A stretch of 64,000 nucleotides of DNA, from contig OZ243949.1 of assembly GCA_965214305.1 (NCBI GenBank), positions 62,001-126,000 of the forward strand, written 5' to 3'. Shown one piece after another: positions 18,102 to 27,467 of the stretch; the first letter of the stretch is position 1, and each line of letters starts with the position of its first letter. Position numbers and translations under genes: made by a program. The notes under the pieces are model-generated. The model did no database searches and was not told the origin of the DNA. It saw only the letters and a program-made list of their open reading frames with translations. Source of the stretch: Azophilus sp965214305 (GTDB lineage: Bacteria > Pseudomonadota > Gammaproteobacteria > Pseudomonadales > Azotimanducaceae).

Positions 18102-18259
18102 CAACCGTCGGGTACCGAATCCTGTCCCGAAGGATTGAGGTAGCAGGAATGCCGATCGGGAACAGCTGGCATGGTTTTCCTAACCCTCGACCTGGGCCGC
18201 TAATCGAGCCAAAAAAGCGGTAAAATCCCCAGCCGTCTTTAGTCGTTCAGCAACAATCC

Positions 18260-21022
18260 GTGTTAGGAACCTTTACCCGGACCCTCTTCGGTACTAAAAA
18301 CAGCCGCGAGCTCAAACGCATGGGCAAGGTCGTTGCGCAGATCAACGCCCTCGAACCGGACTTCGAGGCTCTGGCGCCCGATGCCCTCAGAGCCTTTACC
18401 GATAGCTTGCGCGCGCGCCATGCGGCTGGCGAGACACTCGCTGCCCTGCTGCCCGAAGCCTTTGCCGCGGTACGTGAGGCAGCGCGGCGCAGCAAGGACA
18501 TGCGCCACTTCGATGTGCAGCTAATTGGCGGTATCACTCTGCACGAGGGCCGCATCGCGGAAATGCGCACCGGCGAGGGCAAAACACTGGTGGCGACGTT
18601 GCCCGCCTATCTCAATGCCCTGGGTGGGCGCGGCGTGCATATTGTTACGGTGAACGATTACCTGGCACGCCGGGACGCTGCTTGGATGGGCCCCATCTAC
18701 GAGGCGCTTGGTCTCAGCGTTGGCGTCATTCAATCCGGCCAGAACCCCATCGAGAAACGCAGTGCCTATCAGGCGGACCTCACCTACGGCACCAATAACG
18801 AGTTCGGCTTCGACTATCTGCGCGACAACATGGCGTTCACCCTGCAAGACCGGTTCCAAAAGGAGTTGCACTACGCCATTGTCGACGAGGTCGATTCGAT
18901 TTTGATCGACGAGGCGCGCACCCCGCTGATTATCTCCGGGCCCGCCGACCAGAGCACGGAGCTTTATAAGCAGACCAACCGTCTGGCATTGCGGCTGAAA
19001 CGGGAGATACCGGGCGATGGCCCGGATGCGCCACCACAGACCGCGGGTGATTTTGTCGTTGATGAAAAGAACCGGCAGGTGGAATTGACCGAACAGGGTC
19101 ACGCCTTCGTCGAGGCGCAACTCGTGCAGATGGGTTTGCTCGAAGAACACGACAGCCTGTACTCGGCGACCAACCTGAATCTTCTGCATCACCTGAACGC
19201 GGCCATGCGCGCGCACGCCCTCTTCAAGCGCGATGTCGATTACATGGTCGCCGACGGCCAGGTTGTTATTGTTGACGAGCACACCGGGCGCGCCATGCCG
19301 GGTCGACGCTGGTCGGAGGGCTTGCACCAGGCGGTTGAGGCCAAGGAGGCTGTACCCATCCAGAACGAGAGCCAAACGCTTGCCTCGACCACCTTCCAGA
19401 ATTACTTCCGGCTGTTCGAGAAGCTCGCCGGCATGACCGGCACGGCGGATACCGAAGCTTTCGAGTTCCGCCAAATCTATAACTTGGATGTAGTCGTCAT
19501 TCCCACCCACATGCCGATGGTGCGACAGGACCACAACGATTTGGTGTACCTAACCATTGACGAAAAATACGATGCCATCGTTGCGGATGTTACCGACTGC
19601 ATGGAGCGCGGCCAGCCGGTGCTGGTCGGCACGGCCTCCATCGAATCCTCGGAACGCCTCTCCGCGGCGCTCAAGAAACGCAAAATCCCGCACAATGTCT
19701 TGAACGCCAAACAGCATGAGCGCGAGGCGGATGTGGTGGCCCAGGCGGGTCGGCCCGGTACCGTCACTATCGCCACCAATATGGCGGGGCGGGGCACGGA
19801 TATCGTCTTGGGCGGAAACTGGGAGGCCGAGGTCGACAAGCTCGATGCACCCACGGACCAAGCGGTGGCGGCGCTGAAAAAGGATTGGCAGGAGCGCCAC
19901 GCCCGGGTTGTCGCGGCCGGGGGCCTGCACATTGTCGGCACCGAGCGGCACGAAAGCCGGCGTATCGACAATCAATTGCGCGGGCGCTCCGGTCGGCAGG
20001 GCGACCCGGGTTCCTCCCGGTTCTACCTCTCGGTGGAAGACAACCTGTTGCGTATCTTCGCCTCCGAGCGTATGCGTCGCTTCATGCAATCCGTCGGTAT
20101 GGAGCAGGGCGAGGCGATTGAGCATCGGGTGGTGAACAACGCCATCGAGCGGGCGCAGCGCAAGGTGGAGGGCCGCAATTTCGACCTGCGCAAATCCTTG
20201 CTGGAATTCGATGACGTGGCCAACGACCAGCGCCAGGTGATTTATCAGCAACGCCGCGATCTGATGGCGGTGGACGAGATCGTTGACACCCTGGCCGGCT
20301 TCCGCGAGGAGGTTGTGCTCGATTTGGTGGCCCAATACATCCCGCCGCAAAGCGTTGAGGAACAGTGGAACCTAGAGGGCTTGGAACAGGCGCTCGTCAC
20401 GGAATTCGCCAGTACACAGCCGGTCCGCCAATGGTTGGATGCCGACGACTCGCTCAATGAGGAGAGTTTGGGCACAAAAATTCTTGCCCAGGTAGAGGCG
20501 GAGTACGCCAGCAAAGAGGCCGATTGGCGCGAGCATGGCGTGGACGGCCGTGCGGTGGAGAAGCAGATCATGCTGCAAATTCTCGACCAGCGGTGGAAGG
20601 AACACTTGGCGGCCATGGACTATTTGCGGCAGAGCATTGGCCTGCGCGCCTACGCCCAAAAACAGCCCAAGCAGGAGTACAAGCGGGAATCCTTCGAGTT
20701 GTTTCAGGAACTGCTCTACAACATCAAACGGGACGTGGTGAAACTTCTATCGAAGGTACAAATCGAGACGCCGAGCGCAGTGGAGATGGCGGAGCGACAG
20801 CGCCGGGAGGAGGCCGTCAGACGCATGCGTTACTCCCACGCGCAAACCTCAACGCTTGCCGGTACGGACGCCCCCGCTGATAACCGGGCCGGCGCATCCC
20901 AAAACGGTGCCCCGCCGAAGACGGCACCCTTTGTACGGGGCGAACGCAAAGTTGGCCGCAATGAGCCTTGTCCCTGCGGCTCGGGGCGGAAGTTCAAACA
21001 CTGCTGCGGTAAAGCGTCCTGA
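18260..21022 (+). CDS. secA: Preprotein translocase ATPase SecA
   Basis: ATPase motor that drives proteins through SecYEG. 920 residues. The nucleotide-binding loop GEGKT is at 105-109, DEVDSILIDEARTPLI near 208-223, and TNMAGRGTDIVLGGNW near 512. The C-terminal zinc finger CPCGSGRKFKHCC binds SecB. The start is GTG at 18260 without an obvious Shine-Dalgarno. A TAAAAT at 18221-18226 may be the -10 box of its own promoter. No SecM-like arrest peptide is visible upstream, unlike E. coli. Confidence 0.98.
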   Translation: MLGTFTRTLFGTKNSRELKRMGKVVAQINALEPDFEALAPDALRAFTDSLRARHAAGETLAALLPEAFAAVREAARRSKDMRHFDVQLIGGITLHEGRIAEMRTGEGKTLVATLPAYLNALGGRGVHIVTVNDYLARRDAAWMGPIYEALGLSVGVIQSGQNPIEKRSAYQADLTYGTNNEFGFDYLRDNMAFTLQDRFQKELHYAIVDEVDSILIDEARTPLIISGPADQSTELYKQTNRLALRLKREIPGDGPDAPPQTAGDFVVDEKNRQVELTEQGHAFVEAQLVQMGLLEEHDSLYSATNLNLLHHLNAAMRAHALFKRDVDYMVADGQVVIVDEHTGRAMPGRRWSEGLHQAVEAKEAVPIQNESQTLASTTFQNYFRLFEKLAGMTGTADTEAFEFRQIYNLDVVVIPTHMPMVRQDHNDLVYLTIDEKYDAIVADVTDCMERGQPVLVGTASIESSERLSAALKKRKIPHNVLNAKQHEREADVVAQAGRPGTVTIATNMAGRGTDIVLGGNWEAEVDKLDAPTDQAVAALKKDWQERHARVVAAGGLHIVGTERHESRRIDNQLRGRSGRQGDPGSSRFYLSVEDNLLRIFASERMRRFMQSVGMEQGEAIEHRVVNNAIERAQRKVEGRNFDLRKSLLEFDDVANDQRQVIYQQRRDLMAVDEIVDTLAGFREEVVLDLVAQYIPPQSVEEQWNLEGLEQALVTEFASTQPVRQWLDADDSLNEESLGTKILAQVEAEYASKEADWREHGVDGRAVEKQIMLQILDQRWKEHLAAMDYLRQSIGLRAYAQKQPKQEYKRESFELFQELLYNIKRDVVKLLSKVQIETPSAVEMAERQRREEAVRRMRYSHAQTSTLAGTDAPADNRAGASQNGAPPKTAPFVRGERKVGRNEPCPCGSGRKFKHCCGKAS

Positions 21023-21165
21023 GCCGCTGGCCGCTCTGTGACGCGCGCAACAGTGCAACAGTACCGGATGTTTGCGTATAGAGTGGGTCCGCGGGCCCAC
21101 TCGCTGGCGAGCGGTCCGCCGCCAGCTTCCACCCGCGGCAAGCCGTTTCCGGGCCGGCCAAGCGC

Positions 21166-22389
21166 ATGGCTGTAAACCTTCCACCGCTCGGCGCTTTGGC
21201 ACCTGTACCCGGCATTCGTATCGGTACCGCCTGTGCGGGCATTAAACAGCACCGGCGCGACGATTTGGCCGTGCTGCAGATGGTACCGGGCACCGCGGTG
21301 GCGGGGCTTTTTACGCGCAATGCGTTTCGCGCGCCACCCGTGATATTGGCCCAGGCGCGTATTCGGGATGGTCAACCGCGGGCCATGCTCATTAATAGCG
21401 GCAACGCCAATGCGGCGACGGGGGCCGGCGGTTTTGCGGATGCTGAAGCCCTTTGTGAGCATGTGGCGGGCTGTTTGGGCGGGGCTTTCGACGGAGCTTC
21501 GGTATTACCCTTTTCCACCGGGGTGATTGGGGAGCGATTACCGCTTGACTCCATGCGCACGGCTATTGAGCGTGCCGTTCCCGCCCTGTCGGCAACCGGT
21601 TGGGATGCCGCCGCCCGCGCCATTATGACCACCGATACGGCGCCGAAGGCCGAAAGTGTACGAATCGAACTGGACGGCAAGACGGTGACCGTCACCGGCA
21701 TTGCCAAGGGTTCGGGCATGATAAAGCCAGATATGGCGACCATGCTGGCGTTCATCTGTTGTGATGCCAAGATCACCAAAGCCGCGTTGCGATCCATGCT
21801 CGGTGCAATTGCTGAGCGCTCATTCAACCGCATCACCATTGATGGCGATACTTCCACCAACGATGCCTGCGTCTTGTGTGCCACGGGGTACGCCGACCAT
21901 GCGGAGATTGCCGGCCCCGGCAGGGCCTATGATGCTCTCAAGGCCGGCTTGGGTCGGGTGGCCGGGGCATTGGCGGAGCGCATTGTCCGAGACGGCGAAG
22001 GGGCAACCAAATTTGTTACCGTGCGGGTGCGCGGCGGTGCCACCGAAGCGGAATGTTTGAGGGTTGCCTATACGGTCGCCGAGTCGCCGCTCGTCAAGGC
22101 GGCCTTGTTCGCGGGCGACCCCAATTGGGGCCGGTTTTGCATGGCCATCGGTCGTGCCGGCGTTGTGGATTTGAAACCGGAGCGGGTTTCCCTGGCGCTC
22201 GACGATGTCGTTGTTGCGCGCCACGGCCTGATTGCGGAGGAGTACCGGGAGGATGCGGCGGCGGCGGTATTGGCGCGTGATGAGTTCCGCGTCGATATCG
22301 AGCTCGGTCGCGGTGCCAGCGTGGCCACCGTCTGGACGACGGATCTTTCCTACGAATATGTCCGCATCAATGCGGAATATCGAAGCTGA
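21166..22389 (+). CDS. argJ: Bifunctional glutamate N-acetyltransferase / ornithine acetyltransferase ArgJ
   Basis: Catalyses the acetyl-recycling step of arginine synthesis, moving acetyl from N-acetylornithine to glutamate, and may also use acetyl-CoA. 407 residues. The self-cleavage and catalytic site is in KGSGMIKPDMATMLAF, with nucleophile Thr192. DGDTSTNDACVLCATG and GDPNWGRFCMAIGR are further family motifs. It follows secA, as in Pseudomonas, after a 143-bp gap that contains the palindrome GTGGGTCCGCGGGCCCAC (around 21087). It converges on pilD with 7 bp between stops. Confidence 0.97.
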   Translation: MAVNLPPLGALAPVPGIRIGTACAGIKQHRRDDLAVLQMVPGTAVAGLFTRNAFRAPPVILAQARIRDGQPRAMLINSGNANAATGAGGFADAEALCEHVAGCLGGAFDGASVLPFSTGVIGERLPLDSMRTAIERAVPALSATGWDAAARAIMTTDTAPKAESVRIELDGKTVTVTGIAKGSGMIKPDMATMLAFICCDAKITKAALRSMLGAIAERSFNRITIDGDTSTNDACVLCATGYADHAEIAGPGRAYDALKAGLGRVAGALAERIVRDGEGATKFVTVRVRGGATEAECLRVAYTVAESPLVKAALFAGDPNWGRFCMAIGRAGVVDLKPERVSLALDDVVVARHGLIAEEYREDAAAAVLARDEFRVDIELGRGASVATVWTTDLSYEYVRINAEYRS

Positions 22390-22396
22390 AAGCGCC

Positions 22397-23230
22397 TCAA
22401 CCCAGCATGAGCGCGGCCCAACCCGCCACGGCGAGGAAGGGGCCGAATGGAATCGGCTGGTGGCGGGTGTTGCGTCCGCTCAGAATGCCCAGCAAACCGT
22501 AGGCGAGCGCGGCGGCGGCGGCGAGCAAAACGACCAGCGGCAATGCCATCCAACCGAGCCAGGCACCGATGGCCGCGAATAACTTGAAGTCGCCATACCC
22601 CATGCCCTCCCGGCGCGTTATCCACTTGAATAGCCAATACACCAGCCAAAGAAACAGGTAGCCGCCCGCCGCGCCGATGATGGCGTTAGCGGGTTCGGCA
22701 AAGCCGGCGAAGGCATTGACGACCAGGCCACCCCAGAGTAATGGCAGTGTTAGCTGATCGGGTAGTAGATGGGTCTCGAAGTCGATACCCGCCAAGGCGA
22801 TCATGCAGCAGCTGTAAGCGAAGGCGGCAATGCCCAGCGGCGTCCAACCGAAGATTGCCACGATGATGGCCGCGCTCAGGGCGGTGATCAGTTCCACCAG
22901 CGGATAGCGAGCGCCAATGGCCGCCCCGCACCGCGAACATCGGCCCCGTAATACCAACCAGCTTAAGAGGGGGATGTTTTCGATCATGCGAATCGCCCGG
23001 CCGCAGGATGGGCAATGGGATCGCGGGACGAACAGATTGTATGCCGATGCCGCCTCGTCCTCGTTTTGGTTCTCAGAGAGATCAAGTTGTTGGCGTGCGG
23101 CGCGGCTCCACTGCCGGTCGAGCATGACGGGCAGGCGCGAGATCACTACGTTCAGGAAGCTACCGATAATCAGGCCAAGAACCATCGCCGCCAATAGCGC
23201 TGCCCAGCCGTTCGTTAAAAACTCGTACAA
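22397..23230 (-). CDS. pilD: Prepilin peptidase / N-methyltransferase PilD
   Basis: Inner-membrane aspartic protease that cleaves type IV prepilins at Gly-Phe and methylates the new N-terminus. 277 residues with about eight membrane helices. The N-terminal cytoplasmic loop has two zinc-binding pairs, CPSC (near 73) and CSRC (near 98). The catalytic aspartates are in GIDFETHLLPD and GMGYGDFKL. It is the last gene of the pilB-pilC-pilD run. coaE, often next in relatives, is absent. Confidence 0.96.
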   Translation of the reverse strand: MYEFLTNGWAALLAAMVLGLIIGSFLNVVISRLPVMLDRQWSRAARQQLDLSENQNEDEAASAYNLFVPRSHCPSCGRAIRMIENIPLLSWLVLRGRCSRCGAAIGARYPLVELITALSAAIIVAIFGWTPLGIAAFAYSCCMIALAGIDFETHLLPDQLTLPLLWGGLVVNAFAGFAEPANAIIGAAGGYLFLWLVYWLFKWITRREGMGYGDFKLFAAIGAWLGWMALPLVVLLAAAAALAYGLLGILSGRNTRHQPIPFGPFLAVAGWAALMLG

Positions 23231-23239
23231 ACCGTTTCC

Positions 23240-24307
23240 CTAGCCGCTCACCACCGCGCCGAGTTGGAAGACGGGCAAATACATGGCGACAACAAGGCCG
23301 CCGACGATGACACCAAGCACCGCCATGATGAGGGGCTCAAGCAGGGCGGTGAGATTGTCCACCGCGTTGTCGACCTGCTCCTCGTAGTAGACGGCGGATT
23401 TGGCCAGCATTTCGTCGAGGGCACCGGCCTCCTCGCCCACAGCGACCATTTGCACCACCAGGTTGGGGAATACACCGGAGCGGCGCAGGGACACATAGAG
23501 CGGTTGCCCGCTGGCGACACTGTCGCGCAAACCCGTTACCGCCTGCTGATAGACCGCATTCCCGGTTGCTCCGGAGACCGAGTGTAATGCCTCGACGAGG
23601 GGTACGCCGGCGGCGAAGGTGGTGGCCAGGGTGCGGGCAAAGCGGGCGACCGCGGAGTTTTCAATAATACCGCCGATGATCGGTAGTTTAAGCGCCAGGC
23701 GGTCGGCGACCCGGCGGAATTTCGGCGATCGTTGGCGCACGGCCAACAATGCGCAAACAACGGCGACGCCGCCGATGCAAAACAACGGCCAATCTTCCTG
23801 CAACGCCTCGGAGAAGCCGATCACGAACAGGGTGAAGGGAGGCAAGTCCGCGCCGAAGCCGGAGAAAATTTCCTGAAATTGCGGCACGACCTTGATCAGC
23901 AAAATGGCGCTTACAACCAAGGCAACTATGATGACGGCGGCGGGGTAGGTCAACGCCTTTCGTACCCGCGCTTTCAGTGATTGGGTTTTTTCCTGGTAGG
24001 TGGCGATGCGGTCGAGCATGGTTTCCAGCGCACCCGCCTCCTCGCCGGCGTTGACGAGGCTGCAATAGAGGGCATCGAAGCACTTTGGATGGGCACGTAG
24101 CGCCCCGGCAAGGCTGGCACCACCCGATACATCGGCGCGAACGGCGCGAATGAGGTCTTTCATTTTGGGCTGCTCAAAGCCGTCGGCCACGATATCGAAG
24201 GACTGCACGAGTGGTACACCGGCACGCAACATGGTTGCCATTTGTCGGGTGAACAGCGCGATATCGGCGGGTTTCGGCTTACCCCCTTGGCGGCTAAGTC
24301 GCGGCAC
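23240..24307 (-). CDS. pilC: Type IV pilus inner-membrane platform protein PilC, N-terminally truncated
   Basis: Platform protein that couples the PilB motor to pilin assembly. 355 residues with both T2SSF domains: the first starts ALFTRQMATMLRAGVPLVQ near residue 17, the second RFARTLATTFAAGVPLVEA near 218. PilC is normally about 400 residues. The first 45-55 residues, a cytoplasmic tail, are missing here, because an in-frame TAG lies three codons before the GTG start at 24307 and repeat DNA replaces the upstream sequence. Activity is therefore uncertain. It overlaps nothing; pilD begins 9 bp downstream. Confidence 0.88.
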   Translation of the reverse strand: MPRLSRQGGKPKPADIALFTRQMATMLRAGVPLVQSFDIVADGFEQPKMKDLIRAVRADVSGGASLAGALRAHPKCFDALYCSLVNAGEEAGALETMLDRIATYQEKTQSLKARVRKALTYPAAVIIVALVVSAILLIKVVPQFQEIFSGFGADLPPFTLFVIGFSEALQEDWPLFCIGGVAVVCALLAVRQRSPKFRRVADRLALKLPIIGGIIENSAVARFARTLATTFAAGVPLVEALHSVSGATGNAVYQQAVTGLRDSVASGQPLYVSLRRSGVFPNLVVQMVAVGEEAGALDEMLAKSAVYYEEQVDNAVDNLTALLEPLIMAVLGVIVGGLVVAMYLPVFQLGAVVSG

Positions 24308-24312
24308 GGCGA

Positions 24313-24547
24313 ACTAGCCCGGATATCTCACCAATGCTCATCGCCAGCGCTCGATAAGACGCCGTACCGCTTGGCGGTGAGCGGGCCTGTGACGCTTCCC
24401 TGGCGGCGCCGGGCACCGGCTTCCTGCGTCGCCCGTCGGCCGCTCGATTGAGGCGAATATCGAGCCATATGCAACGAAATCGAGCGACCGACGGGGCGGA
24501 TGAGAGCGGCTTTGCAGCCGCGAATTCCTACGACCTGGGCTCCTGGG
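24313..24547. repeat. repeat-filled gap between pilB and pilC (families E and B)
   Basis: From 24313 a copy of the short motif CTAGCCCGGATATCTCACCA occurs, related to copies near 31936, 35562, 43626 and 51620. From about 24424 to 24547 lies a family B element in the opposite orientation to 16819-16986, ending GCGAATTCCTACGACCTGGG. Its left terminal arm has decayed. This DNA sits exactly where the missing start of pilC should be. Confidence 0.7.
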
Positions 24548-24551
24548 GACA

Positions 24552-26204
24552 TCAGCGCTGATGACCGGTGGTGATGCGATTGATTTCGGCGAGGCTCGTG
24601 ATGCCCTCGGATACCTTGGCCAACCCCGATTGTCGCAATGGCTGGAAACCCTCTTTGCGCGCTTCTTCCGCCAGCCTTAGAGCATCGGCTTCGCCGAGGA
24701 TGAGCTCGGCAAGCGCCGGGGTGATCTTAACGACTTCATAGATGCCAACCCGTCCCCGATAACCGTTGTGGCACTGCTCGCAGCCAGCCTGTCCGGGTTC
24801 AAAGCATGGGTGGTCAGCGGCGCTCTGGGCAGCGCTGAATCCTTCGGCAACCAATGTCTCGGGCGGAAGCCTTATCGCCTCTTTGCAGGCGGGGCACAGG
24901 CGTCGGGCCAGACGCTGGGCAACAATCAGGTCCACGGATGTGGCCAGATTGAAGGCCGGTATGCCCATGTTGCGCAGCCGGGTGAGGGTTGCGGCCGCGG
25001 AGTTCGTATGCAGACTTGAGAGCACGAGATGCCCGGTCTGCGCCGCCTTCACCGCGATTTCCGCTGTTTCAAAATCACGAATCTCGCCAACCATGACCAC
25101 GTCCGGGTCTTGGCGTAAAAAAGCTCTCAGCGCCGCCGCGAAATCGAGACCGACCTTCGCATTAACATTCACCTGATTGATGCCGGGCAGATTGATTTCC
25201 ACCGGATCCTCGGCGGTGGCAATATTTCGTTCGGGAAGGTTAAGTAGATTTAGGCCGCTATAGAGGGTGACCGTTTTGCCGCTGCCGGTTGGGCCGGTCA
25301 CCAGAATCATGCCTTGGGGTCGTTGCAGCGCCTCAAGAAACAGCGCCTTTTGGTCCGCATCGAAACCCAGCGCATCAATGCCCATTTCGGCGCTCTTGGG
25401 GTCGAGCAGGCGCAGCACCACTTTTTCGCCCCAGAGGGTGGGCAGGGTATTAACGCGGAAATCGATAGCGCGGCTTTTGGAAAGCCTCATCTTGATGCGC
25501 CCGTCCTGGGGGATGCGGCGTTCGGAGATATCGAGCTTCGACATCACCTTGAGCCGTGCGGCGAGGCGTTTGCCGAGGTGGACGGGCGGCGTTGACGCCT
25601 GGTGCAGGATGCCATCGGCGCGAAAGCGCACCCGATAGCTCGCCGCGTAGGGTTCAAAGTGGATATCGGAGACGCCGCGCTTGATGGCGTCCAGTAACAT
25701 GCGATTGACAAAGCGGACGACCGGGGTGTCGTCGGCGGGGCTGGTGGCATCGGCTTCGTCTTCTTCATCGTCGCTGTCGAAGGCCGCCATGTCGAAGTCC
25801 TCAAGGTCGTAATCTCCGAAGTCGTCCGCATCCGTTGCATCGATTGTTTTCGCCACCTCGGGCTTGGTACCCGCGCACAGCCGGTCGATGGCCGCAATGA
25901 GTTTGTCGGGCTCGACCAGCACCGGTTCCACATTGAGCCCGGTGCGGAATCGGATATCGTCCAGCGCGGGCAGATTGGCCGGGTCGGCTATCGCCACCAG
26001 AAGCTGGTTACCTTGTTGTATCAACGGCAACATGCGTTGTTCGCGCGCCGCCGTCTCGCTGAAGTGTGCAAGGGGCACCTGGTCGAGATTGAAGTTGGTG
26101 AGGTCGAAGTGTGGCAGCCCTTGTACCCCATCGTTTGCGGCGATGCTTGACTGCAGCGCGGGCGAAGGCCCGCTCGGGGTTGCTTCTTGAGAAAGGTTGT
26201 ACAT
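24552..26204 (-). CDS. pilB: Type IV pilus extension ATPase PilB
   Basis: Hexameric ATPase that powers pilus extension. 550 residues from the ATG at 26204. A GspE N-terminal domain (about 60-110) is followed by an acidic linker (about 130-165), then the ATPase core: Walker A GPTGSGKT near 310, Asp and His boxes, Walker B VVMVGEIRDFETA near 370, and a tetracysteine zinc site (CPAC and CEQC) near 450-495. Homologues have about 40-50 further N-terminal residues; the frame continues to 26273 but that extension does not resemble them. The short N-terminus is odd, but the ATPase core is complete. Confidence 0.9.
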   Translation of the reverse strand: MYNLSQEATPSGPSPALQSSIAANDGVQGLPHFDLTNFNLDQVPLAHFSETAAREQRMLPLIQQGNQLLVAIADPANLPALDDIRFRTGLNVEPVLVEPDKLIAAIDRLCAGTKPEVAKTIDATDADDFGDYDLEDFDMAAFDSDDEEDEADATSPADDTPVVRFVNRMLLDAIKRGVSDIHFEPYAASYRVRFRADGILHQASTPPVHLGKRLAARLKVMSKLDISERRIPQDGRIKMRLSKSRAIDFRVNTLPTLWGEKVVLRLLDPKSAEMGIDALGFDADQKALFLEALQRPQGMILVTGPTGSGKTVTLYSGLNLLNLPERNIATAEDPVEINLPGINQVNVNAKVGLDFAAALRAFLRQDPDVVMVGEIRDFETAEIAVKAAQTGHLVLSSLHTNSAAATLTRLRNMGIPAFNLATSVDLIVAQRLARRLCPACKEAIRLPPETLVAEGFSAAQSAADHPCFEPGQAGCEQCHNGYRGRVGIYEVVKITPALAELILGEADALRLAEEARKEGFQPLRQSGLAKVSEGITSLAEINRITTGHQR

Positions 26205-26312
26205 GGTAATTCGCCTTACCATCCAGGATGCCGCACCGCCCCATATTAGAAATACGCCAACTAGCTCCGGCAATCAGACGATGCCGGCAATTTGTGTAAG
26301 CCATTGACGCCG

Positions 26313-26490
26313 CCAGGTGCCTGCGCCCTAGGAATGCACGGCTGCAAACCCGCTTCCGCTCGCCCCTTTGAACGTTCGATTTCGTCAAATAGGGCTCGAT
26401 ATTCTCCCCCCTCTCTTATAAACAGGAAAATTGTGCCCGGCGCCGCAAGACAGGCCCCACAGGCGCAGTCGCCGCCGAGTAATGCACTCA
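26313..26490. repeat. composite of half a family B element joined to a family A remnant
   Basis: 26313-26408 matches the left half of the family B copy at 29211 (CTAGGAATGCACGGCTGCAA through GATATTCTCC). The sequence then switches to a family A border, GGAAAATTGTGCCCGG, and ends near GCCGCCGAGTAATG. The remaining DNA of the 477-bp gap 26205-26681 before the pilin gene is AT-richer and probably carries the pilin promoter, but I cannot identify one with certainty. Confidence 0.65.
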
Positions 26491-26681
26491 GCTATCCGGC
26501 CTTGATCCCGTCAATTGCCTACGGCATGAACTGTGGATGGCTGAGGCAAATTGGGTTTTTTATCCGGCAGCCGCATCAATTTGGGCTTGCTAGTCTGCCC
26601 TTGGTGCGGATTGTTGCCGGCCGATGACGCTGCCATCCGCAAGGGTCTCGCGACAACCAAAGCACGGAGTCAGAACAGCGA

Positions 26682-27263
26682 ATGAACGACAAAGCGAAAG
26701 CGGCCAAGCCGCAAATGAACCAACGAAGCAAAGCCAAGACGGGCGCGCAGCCACAGCCAAGCGTGGCTTGCGGGCCCAAGCGGGCTGCCCGCAGACAATA
26801 CCGGCAGGCCGGCGGCTTCACCCTGATTGAAGTGATGATCGTCATCGCCATTCTCGGTGTCTTGGCGGCGATTTCGATACCGGCGTATCAGGATTACATC
26901 GAGAACACCAACATGGCGAAGGTTACCTCTCACTTCGAAGGGGCGACCCGTTTTGCGGAAACTGAACTGCGCAAAGTACAAACCGATATTTCGGTGGGCC
27001 GCTTTGCCAACCTTGCCGCCGTGGACGGCACCGGCAACTACACCCAGGCGGGGTTGGTCGCCATGCTCAACGGCAACGGCGGCACCGCACCGGGCGGCGG
27101 TGACCCCTATGTGGAAGGCGCCGGCAACGCAACCACCGGTGCCATCGGTGTTACCGTGACCGGCACCCTGGCCGCTGGCGATTGGCAGGCGACGTTCGAA
27201 CGCCCCAAGATCTACGGATTTGCCCGGAAGACGACGCGGGCGGCGAACTTCGGCAACCTTTAG
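26682..27263 (+). CDS. Type IV pilin (probable major pilin, PilA-like)
   Basis: Class III-signal pilin: GG^FTLIEVMIVIAILGVLAA is cleaved by PilD between Gly45 and Phe46, and Glu at mature position 5 is present. 193 residues from the ATG at 26682 give a 45-residue leader, far longer than the usual 6-20. A GTG at 26763 would give an 18-residue leader and may be the true start, though neither has a strong Shine-Dalgarno. The mature part has a long N-terminal helix, then Gly/Thr-rich sequence without the usual C-terminal Cys pair. The position beside pilB and tRNA-Thr matches pilA in Pseudomonas. Confidence 0.85.
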   Translation: MNDKAKAAKPQMNQRSKAKTGAQPQPSVACGPKRAARRQYRQAGGFTLIEVMIVIAILGVLAAISIPAYQDYIENTNMAKVTSHFEGATRFAETELRKVQTDISVGRFANLAAVDGTGNYTQAGLVAMLNGNGGTAPGGGDPYVEGAGNATTGAIGVTVTGTLAAGDWQATFERPKIYGFARKTTRAANFGNL

Positions 27264-27467
27264 CGTGCATGGTCACCGCATAGCCTAAGGCCCCGCCGCG
27301 AACGACGATGCTGAGCCGCGCTCCCTCCGGTTCGCCGTGCAACGCCGGATTCACCCTCTTGGAACTGATGGTGACTGTAGCGATCATCGCCTTGGTCGTC
27401 GCGGTGGCGGTTCCCGCCTATAACGGCCATGTGCGCAGTTCACGGGAAGGGGTGCTTGTCGCCAATA

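Noticed and set aside
18072..18259. SecM-like arrest peptide before secA
   Set aside because: No frame with an arrest motif or signal peptide exists in the gap.
26596..26625. Sigma-54 promoter upstream of the pilin gene (TTGGTGCGGATTGTTGCC)
   Set aside because: The GG and GC elements are one base too far apart for the -24/-12 consensus.
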